A stretch of 64,000 bases of DNA, taken from Streptomyces sp. NBC_01460. GTDB taxonomy: Bacteria > Actinomycetota > Actinomycetes > Streptomycetales > Streptomycetaceae. Shown here piece by piece: positions 59,051 to 64,000 of this stretch. The notes beneath the pieces were generated by a model. That model saw only the letters and a program-made list of their open reading frames with translations. It was not told the origin of the DNA and did not search any database. The position numbers and the translations under genes were made by a program. The stretch's first letter is position 1, and each line of letters starts with the position of its first letter. Location of the stretch: assembly GCF_036227405.1 (NCBI RefSeq), contig NZ_CP109473.1:930001-994000 (forward strand), read 5' to 3'.

Positions 59051-61009
59051 TCAGCCCACCAGGTCCGGCGCGCGCAGCATCTCCGGCGGGATGCCCCAGG
59101 CGTCGACGAACCCGACCGCGAGGGGCCGGACCTTGCGGCAGAGGTCGTTCACCTCACGACTGATCGCCTTGGAGCGCTGGACGGTCAGCCGTCCGTGTTC
59201 CATGAACCAGGCCCGGTCCGCCTCGATCGTCGACAGGGCGAACAGATCGCACAGCAGGCCGAGGGCCACCTTGTTGTCGCCCTCGGGCAGCGCGCCCACC
59301 TTCTCGACGAACGCCTCCAGCACCAGCCGCTCCACATGTGCGTGGGCGACCGCGATGACGTGGTCCTGGACCTGCGAGAAGACGACGCCGGGATTGCGTT
59401 TCTGGTCGATCCCGCGCTTGAGCCGCCGGGCCACCCCGGCGAGCATGTGCTCCTCGCGGTAGCGGAGCATCGCGAGGTGGTACTCCGAGTCGAGCAGGCC
59501 GGCTTCCTGGTCCCACTCGTCGCCGCCGGGAAGCAGGTCACGTACCCGTTCGAGCAGCTTGTGGGCCGACGTCTTCTCTATCACCGTCTCGACGGCGAGG
59601 TTGGTCACGTAGCGGACCGTGCCCAGCTGGTCCAGGTCCTCGAACTCACTCGCGTAGTGGGTGAGCAGGCCCTTGGCCACGAGCTGCAGCAGCACGTGGT
59701 TGTCGCCCTCGAAGGTGGTGAAGATGTCGCTGTCGCTCTTGAGCGCGGCGAACCGGTTGACCGCCAGGTAGCCGGCGCCGCCGCAGGCCTCGCGGCACTC
59801 CTGGACGACCCGGGTGGCGTGCCAGGTACCGAGCGCCTTGGTCCCGGCGGCCCGCGACTCCAGCTGACGCCGCGCATGGGCGTCGTCCTTGATGCCGGAG
59901 AAGACCGCGTGCAGCTGCGTACGTACGACGTCCTGCGCGAAGTGCAGTGCGTACGTACGCGCGATGAGGGGCAGCAGGCGCCGCTGATGCAGACCGTAGT
60001 CGAGGAGCAGTTGCTCCTCGGTGTCCGAGGCCGCTTCGAACTGCCGGCGCTTCACGGCGTACTTCGTGGCGATCGCCAGGGCGACCTTGGCGGCGTTGAC
60101 CCCGGCCCCACCGACGCTGACACGGCCCTGCACCAGCGTTCCGAGCATCGTGAAGAAGCGCCGGTTCGGGTTCTCGATCGGGCTCTCGTAGACGCCTTCG
60201 GCGGTGACGTCCGCGAACCGGTTGAGCAGCGCCTCGCGCGGAACCCGGACGCCGTCGAACCACAGCCGGCCGTTGTCCACCCCGTTGAGACCCATCTTGC
60301 GGCCGTCGTCCTCGATCCGCACACCCGCCGCCGCCTCTCCCCCGACCCGGATCGGGACGACGAACGCGTGGACGCCCTCGGACTTCCCGCCCACCTCCAA
60401 CTGGGCGAACACCACGGCCAGCTCGCCGTGGCGGGCCGCGTTGCCGATGTAGTCCTTGCGCGCCTGGTCGCCGTGGGTGGTGATGACGAACTCCTGGCAG
60501 GCGGCGTCGTACCTCGCCACGGTGCCGAGGGCCTGGACGTTGGAGCCGTGCCCTGTCTCGGTCATGGCGAAGCAGCCCATCAGCTGCCCGGTGATCAGAT
60601 CCGGAAGGTAGGCCTCGTGGTGGCGTCGGGTGCCCAGGTGCAGGATCGCGCCGCCGAAGAGTCCGAACTGCACACCTACCTTCACCAGCACCGACAGATC
60701 GCCGAAGGCAAGCGTCTCGAATGCGGCGATCGAGGCCCCGATGTCGCCTCCCCCGCCGTACTCTTTCGGGAACCCCATGCCCGTCTGTCCCGTGGCGGCC
60801 ATCTCGACGACGAGCTCACGCACCCGCTCCCGGAACGCGTCGACACCGAGCTCGTCAGCCTCCTCGAGCACGGAGGCGTACGTCGCCAGGTTGGTCCGGA
60901 CGAGGTCACGGATCTCGGCGTACTCGCCGTCGAGCACCTCCGTCAGTGCCCGGACGTCGACTTCGGGCTGCACGTAACCGCTCTCAGCAGTGGATCTGTC
61001 GGTAGCCAT
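59051..61009 (-). CDS. acyl-CoA oxidase/dehydrogenase-family flavoprotein
   Basis: A 652-residue FAD enzyme longer than ordinary acyl-CoA dehydrogenases (about 380) and close to acyl-CoA oxidases. N-terminal helices are followed by MGCFAMTETGHGSNVQALGT (the FAD-binding 'T.t..gHGs' typical of oxidases), GVHAFVVPIRV, GLNGVDNGRLWFDGVRVPRE and QECREACGGAGYLAVNRFAA. The catalytic Glu lies in TTFEGDNHVLLQLVAKGLL, then a C-terminal oxidase domain runs to the end. It would carry out the first step of beta-oxidation, donating electrons to O2 or ETF. It is monocistronic and begins at ATG 61009; start is supported by the conserved length. Confidence 0.85.
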   Translation of the reverse strand: MATDRSTAESGYVQPEVDVRALTEVLDGEYAEIRDLVRTNLATYASVLEEADELGVDAFRERVRELVVEMAATGQTGMGFPKEYGGGGDIGASIAAFETLAFGDLSVLVKVGVQFGLFGGAILHLGTRRHHEAYLPDLITGQLMGCFAMTETGHGSNVQALGTVARYDAACQEFVITTHGDQARKDYIGNAARHGELAVVFAQLEVGGKSEGVHAFVVPIRVGGEAAAGVRIEDDGRKMGLNGVDNGRLWFDGVRVPREALLNRFADVTAEGVYESPIENPNRRFFTMLGTLVQGRVSVGGAGVNAAKVALAIATKYAVKRRQFEAASDTEEQLLLDYGLHQRRLLPLIARTYALHFAQDVVRTQLHAVFSGIKDDAHARRQLESRAAGTKALGTWHATRVVQECREACGGAGYLAVNRFAALKSDSDIFTTFEGDNHVLLQLVAKGLLTHYASEFEDLDQLGTVRYVTNLAVETVIEKTSAHKLLERVRDLLPGGDEWDQEAGLLDSEYHLAMLRYREEHMLAGVARRLKRGIDQKRNPGVVFSQVQDHVIAVAHAHVERLVLEAFVEKVGALPEGDNKVALGLLCDLFALSTIEADRAWFMEHGRLTVQRSKAISREVNDLCRKVRPLAVGFVDAWGIPPEMLRAPDLVG

Positions 61010-61149
61010 GCACTTTCGCTACCCCGCGCGACGACGATCAAGCAGTCGCCCCGGGCTCCCGGAGCCGTACGGGGGAAGCGGGGAGGGCCGTCGGTACACG
61101 GTGGACCGGCCTGTACCGAGGTGCACCGCCGCATCCCGGACGGGCCCCT

Positions 61150-61617
61150 TCAGCCCGGATCAGGTCCGTCGGCGGTCGGGCAGAGGTAGAACAGCTCGGG
61201 GTCGCCCTCATCGAGGCCATGGACCAGGCCGGCCGGGGTCCACCCGGCGCGTCGGAGCAGTCGCTGCATCGGCTGGTTGGACACGTTGGTCGACGTGAAC
61301 AGCTTCGGGGTCGCGCAGGAGGCGGCCGCCGCGTCGAGCAGGCGACGGCCGACACCCTTGCCACGGGCAGCCGGAGCCACCATCAGCATGGTGACAAAGC
61401 CCTGTGCGAAGAACGTGTACTCCACCACGCAGTAGCCGAGCGGGCCGGACACGTCCTCCGCCGCGACTGCCAGGCCCTGGTGACACCACCTTCGGATGCT
61501 CGCCTGCCGCCCGACATCGCCCTGGGCCGCGAACGGGTCGATCCGGCAGAGCGCCTCCGACTCCCATTCGCTCACGCTGCGCACGACGAACTCGCCGGGG
61601 CCCGCTCCCTCGTCCAT
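61150..61617 (-). CDS. GNAT N-acetyltransferase
   Basis: A 155-residue GCN5-type acetyltransferase. The acetyl-CoA loop is VTMLMVAPAARGKGVGRRLL (R/Q-x-x-G-x-G/A), followed by KLFTSTNVSNQPMQRLLRRAGW, the usual 'N..m..ll.k.GF' helix and strand. A GHxG-type N terminus is replaced by EFVVRSVSEWESEALCRIDP. Target amine unknown. ATG 61617 is chosen over upstream in-frame starts because the family N terminus begins there. Next gene on that strand is 140 bp away. Confidence 0.8.
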   Translation of the reverse strand: MDEGAGPGEFVVRSVSEWESEALCRIDPFAAQGDVGRQASIRRWCHQGLAVAAEDVSGPLGYCVVEYTFFAQGFVTMLMVAPAARGKGVGRRLLDAAAASCATPKLFTSTNVSNQPMQRLLRRAGWTPAGLVHGLDEGDPELFYLCPTADGPDPG

Positions 61618-61760
61618 GAGCCCATGCTCGCAGTTCGGGCCGGAGGCCGTCCCCGTTCCGCGACCGTCACGCGCGGGGCGCACCGACCCCGGGCCCGAGG
61701 GCCCGTACATCGAGCCCTCGTCACGTCCGGCGCGGGGCAGCCTTCGACGAGCCGACAGGC

Positions 61761-61784
61761 GCGTCAGGTCTAGACCTTGACGCG
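61761..61784. promoter_or_regulatory. dre-like palindrome upstream of the alginate-lyase-family gene
   Basis: AGGTCTAGACCT (61766-61777) is a perfect 12-bp palindrome flanked by further symmetry (GCGTCA at 61761, TGACGC at 61779-61784, one base offset). Its core GGTCTAGACC is the same as the core of DasR sites (consensus TGGTCTAGACCA). It lies about 110 bp before ATG 61886. Confidence 0.5.
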
Positions 61785-61885
61785 TGCATGGCGGGCCGTT
61801 AGCTTCCTGAAGACATCAGCCATTCACGTCCGCAGGAAGTGTTCACATACAAGAACATCCCCTCGGTTAGAGAGGCACACCCCCC

Positions 61886-63109
61886 ATGCGCAGCAGATTT
61901 CTGAGATCCACCCTGATCGCGACCGTAGGCGGGCTGCTGGCAGGCCTCCTCGCGCTGCCGGCCTCGGCCGCCCAGCACGATGCCGCGAGCACGGCCGCCG
62001 ACGCGGTGCCCGCCTCGCAGGCCGCCCCCGCCGCGTTCACCCACCCCGGAGTCGGCGTCAGCCGCGCCCAGTTGGACACCATGCGCAGCCGCGTCGACGC
62101 GGGCACCGCCCCCCAGGCGGCCGCCTACAGCCAGATGATGGGTTCGCGGTACGCCTCCCTCTCGTACACCCCCCACCCGCGCGCCGTCGTCGAGTGCGGT
62201 TCGTACTCGAATCCCAACTACGGCTGCACGGACGAGCGTGAGGACGCGATCGCCGCGTACACCCACGCCCTGGCCTGGTACGTCACGCGCAACGCGGCCC
62301 ACGCCACGAAAGCGATCCAGATCATGGACGCCTGGTCGGCCACCGTCCGGGACCACACCAACAGCAACGCGCCGCTGCAGACCGCCTGGGCCGCCTCCTC
62401 CTGGCCCAAGGCTGCCGAGATCATCAAGCACGTCTACGGCAACTGGCCCAACTCCGGCCGCTTCGGCACCATGCTCCGCGACGTCTACTACCCGGAGATC
62501 CAGAACGGCTCGAACTCCAACGGCAACTGGGAACTGAGCATGACCCAGGCCATCATCGGCATCGGGGTCCACCTGGACGACAAGGGCATCTACGACCGGG
62601 CGGTGTCGCTCTACCGCAACCGGGTGCCCGCCTTCGTCTACCTCACCTCGGACGGCGCCCTGCCACGCACGAAGCCGGGTGACGGCCGCGACACCCGCGA
62701 CGAGATCATCGGCTACTGGCACAACCAGACCACATTCGTGAACGGGCTCGCCCAGGAGACCTGCCGCGACTTCGTCCACACCGGCTACGGTATAGCGGCC
62801 ATGTCCCAGGTGGCCGAGACCTCCCGCATCCAGGGCCAGGACCTGTACCCGGAGTTCGGCGAACGGATACGGCACGCGCTGGGCCTCCACGCCACGTACG
62901 AACTGAACAACCCGCCGTCCTGGCTGTGCGGAGGCAGCATCAACCGCGGGCTCGGCCCCGTCACCGAGGTCGGCTACAACGCGTTGCACAACCGGCTCGG
63001 GAACGCCATGAGCAACACCGAGGCCTACACCCGGGCCGGGCGTCCGATGGGGACGAACAACCTCTTCGTCGCCTGGGAGACGCTGACCCAGGGGGACAAC
63101 CTGTCCTGA
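61886..63109 (+). CDS. secreted alginate-lyase-family polysaccharide lyase
   Basis: A 407-residue exported protein. Signal peptide: MRSRFLRSTLIATVGGLLAG then LLALPASAAQ. The mature part is an (alpha/alpha) toroid: HPGVGVSRAQLDTMRSRVDA, YTHALAWYVTRNAAHATKAI, NWELSMTQAIIGIGVHLDDK, IIGYWHNQTTFVNGLAQETC and FVHTGYGIAAMSQVAETSRI. The N-W-E and 'H.qyglGi'-like motif (DFVHTGYGIAAM) are typical of the alginate lyase (PL5-like, PF05426) superfamily. It probably degrades an acidic polysaccharide outside the cell. AGAGAGG lies about 10 nt before the ATG. A dre-like palindrome upstream suggests GntR-type control. A terminator follows at 63156. Confidence 0.8.
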   Translation: MRSRFLRSTLIATVGGLLAGLLALPASAAQHDAASTAADAVPASQAAPAAFTHPGVGVSRAQLDTMRSRVDAGTAPQAAAYSQMMGSRYASLSYTPHPRAVVECGSYSNPNYGCTDEREDAIAAYTHALAWYVTRNAAHATKAIQIMDAWSATVRDHTNSNAPLQTAWAASSWPKAAEIIKHVYGNWPNSGRFGTMLRDVYYPEIQNGSNSNGNWELSMTQAIIGIGVHLDDKGIYDRAVSLYRNRVPAFVYLTSDGALPRTKPGDGRDTRDEIIGYWHNQTTFVNGLAQETCRDFVHTGYGIAAMSQVAETSRIQGQDLYPEFGERIRHALGLHATYELNNPPSWLCGGSINRGLGPVTEVGYNALHNRLGNAMSNTEAYTRAGRPMGTNNLFVAWETLTQGDNLS

Positions 63110-63155
63110 GGCGTCGCACGGCACCGAGTCATTGACCGGCTTACGGATGGACACG

Positions 63156-63182
63156 CCGGGCGGGTGCGCGTCCCCCGCCCGG
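63156..63182. terminator. hairpin between converging genes
   Basis: CCGGGCGGG (63156-63164) pairs perfectly with CCCGCCCGG (63174-63182) over a 9-nt loop, between the alginate-lyase-family and serine hydrolase genes. Confidence 0.6.
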
Positions 63183-63202
63183 TCTGGTCGGCAGGCGTTG
63201 CG

Positions 63203-64000
63203 TCACGGGGTGCTGAAGTTCCTGGCGCACAGCGCGTGCTCGATCAGGGCGCTGGCCGCGTTCTCCTGCTCCAGCATGTGCTCCTTGGTGTCGCCGCGCG
63301 CCTCGGACATGGAGACCACGGCGCTTCGACGCCCGTCGTCGGTGACGCCGTTGAGCGTGATGTAGCCGCCGTCCCCGCCCTCATGGCTCCAGTAGGTTCC
63401 TCCGCATCCCAGGGGGCGTTCGACCAGGCCGAGCCCGTACCGGCCCTTGGGCCAGAGCTCTTGGACCTCCGCGCTCACGGGGACGGTGCGCTTCATCTTG
63501 GCCAGCTGCCGTGCCGGCAGTAGGCGGCCGTCGAGCAGAGCGCGGAGGAAGCGGTTCTCGTCCCGAGTGGTCGTGACCCACGAAAGGTTCGCGTGGTCGA
63601 CCGGTATCTGGTCGGTGACATTCACCCGGGAACCTGGGCCGAAGAGCTGGTAAGCCTGGGCGTGGGGTCGGGGCAGGGTCGGCGAGGTGCCCATCCACCG
63701 GGTCTGGTCGAGGCCCAGGGGGCGCAGGATGCGTGTGTCGATCTCTTGGTGAGCGGGGTGACCGGTGACCTTCCGGATGATCAGGTCGAGCAGGATGTAG
63801 CCGGTGTTGGAGTACGCCCAGCCCTTGCCCGGGAGGAACTCTTCCGGCTTATGGGCCATGGCGAACTCGACCAGCTGCTCGGGTTCGTAGATGTGGTGGC
63901 GCTGCTGGTGGTACTCCTCCGGCGTGGTGTATCCGGGCAGGGCGTCCCGGATGGCGCTGGTGTGCTGGAGCAGGTGACGGATGGTGATCCTGCTGCCGTC
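63203..64000 (-). CDS. serine hydrolase, beta-lactamase/DD-peptidase family (partial)
   Basis: The C-terminal 265 residues of a penicillin-binding-fold serine hydrolase; the N terminus with the SxxK nucleophile is beyond the window. Visible are ITIRHLLQHTSAIRDALPGY (the helix after SxxK), GWAYSNTGYILLDLIIRKVT with the catalytic Tyr-Ser-Asn, and a late SHEGGDGGYITLNGV, where H-x-G replaces KTG, as in class C-type esterases and D-Ala-D-Ala carboxypeptidases. Probably secreted and acting on D-amino peptides or esters, but the export signal is not in view. Confidence 0.85.
   Translation of the reverse strand, partial: DGSRITIRHLLQHTSAIRDALPGYTTPEEYHQQRHHIYEPEQLVEFAMAHKPEEFLPGKGWAYSNTGYILLDLIIRKVTGHPAHQEIDTRILRPLGLDQTRWMGTSPTLPRPHAQAYQLFGPGSRVNVTDQIPVDHANLSWVTTTRDENRFLRALLDGRLLPARQLAKMKRTVPVSAEVQELWPKGRYGLGLVERPLGCGGTYWSHEGGDGGYITLNGVTDDGRRSAVVSMSEARGDTKEHMLEQENAASALIEHALCARNFSTP

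Overview
The window is high-GC DNA from a soil actinomycete, almost certainly a Streptomyces or close relative. The evidence is GC-rich codon use, many GTG/TTG starts, apparently leaderless genes, a DtxR/DmdR-type iron box, large LuxR/LAL and BTAD regulators, a bL37 ribosomal mini-gene and many secreted hydrolases. It looks like accessory chromosome: small catabolic or uptake operons, each with its own regulator, separated by strong GC-rich hairpin terminators. No rRNA, tRNA, CRISPR array or replication origin was seen.

Left part (1-14,000): the tail of an SDR oxidoreductase overlaps an HpcH/HpaI aldolase. An MHS-type MFS transporter and a tandem SnoaL-like protein follow, and both carry a similar CATACG-type palindrome upstream. 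Next come two RibD/DHFR-like genes, a CsbD-like mini-protein, a TmrB-like P-loop protein, a winged-helix YcaQ-like protein, a fucose/arabinose-isomerase-family protein divergent from a DeoR regulator, and a secreted 1,129-residue GH87 alpha-1,3-glucanase.

Middle-left (14,000-21,500) is scarred: a frameshifted ankyrin gene, an IS5-type transposase with two frameshifts and orphan small ORFs. After it come a VOC protein, an iron-box-controlled DUF2470 protein, a small kinase-like protein, an ABC exporter and the 25-residue bL37 gene. From 21,900 to 43,900 lie a malXY-like PTS/beta-lyase pair, a MarR-FUSC pair, a DUF7638-NADAR protein, a subtilisin, a LAL regulator with a broken P-loop, a truncated maleylpyruvate-isomerase-family gene, a secreted alpha/beta hydrolase and a permease/NTF2/aminobutyraldehyde-dehydrogenase operon opposite a PucR regulator.

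The most interesting unit is at 43,940-51,918. Three coupled genes encode a 1,841-residue P-loop (NB-ARC/STAND) protein with a very long TPR array, a CHAT-domain caspase-like protease and a serine alpha/beta hydrolase. They sit behind a clear promoter and end at a perfect 12-bp hairpin. The layout (sensor NTPase, protease, lipase-like effector) suggests an undescribed signalling or immune system in which the CHAT protease may act on or license the hydrolase; this is inference. The right end holds a BTAD-AAA regulator, a cation/proton antiporter, an RsbW-like ATPase, a nucleotidyltransferase-fold protein, an acyl-CoA oxidase-like enzyme, a GNAT, a secreted alginate-lyase-family protein behind a dre-like palindrome, and a serine hydrolase cut by the window edge.
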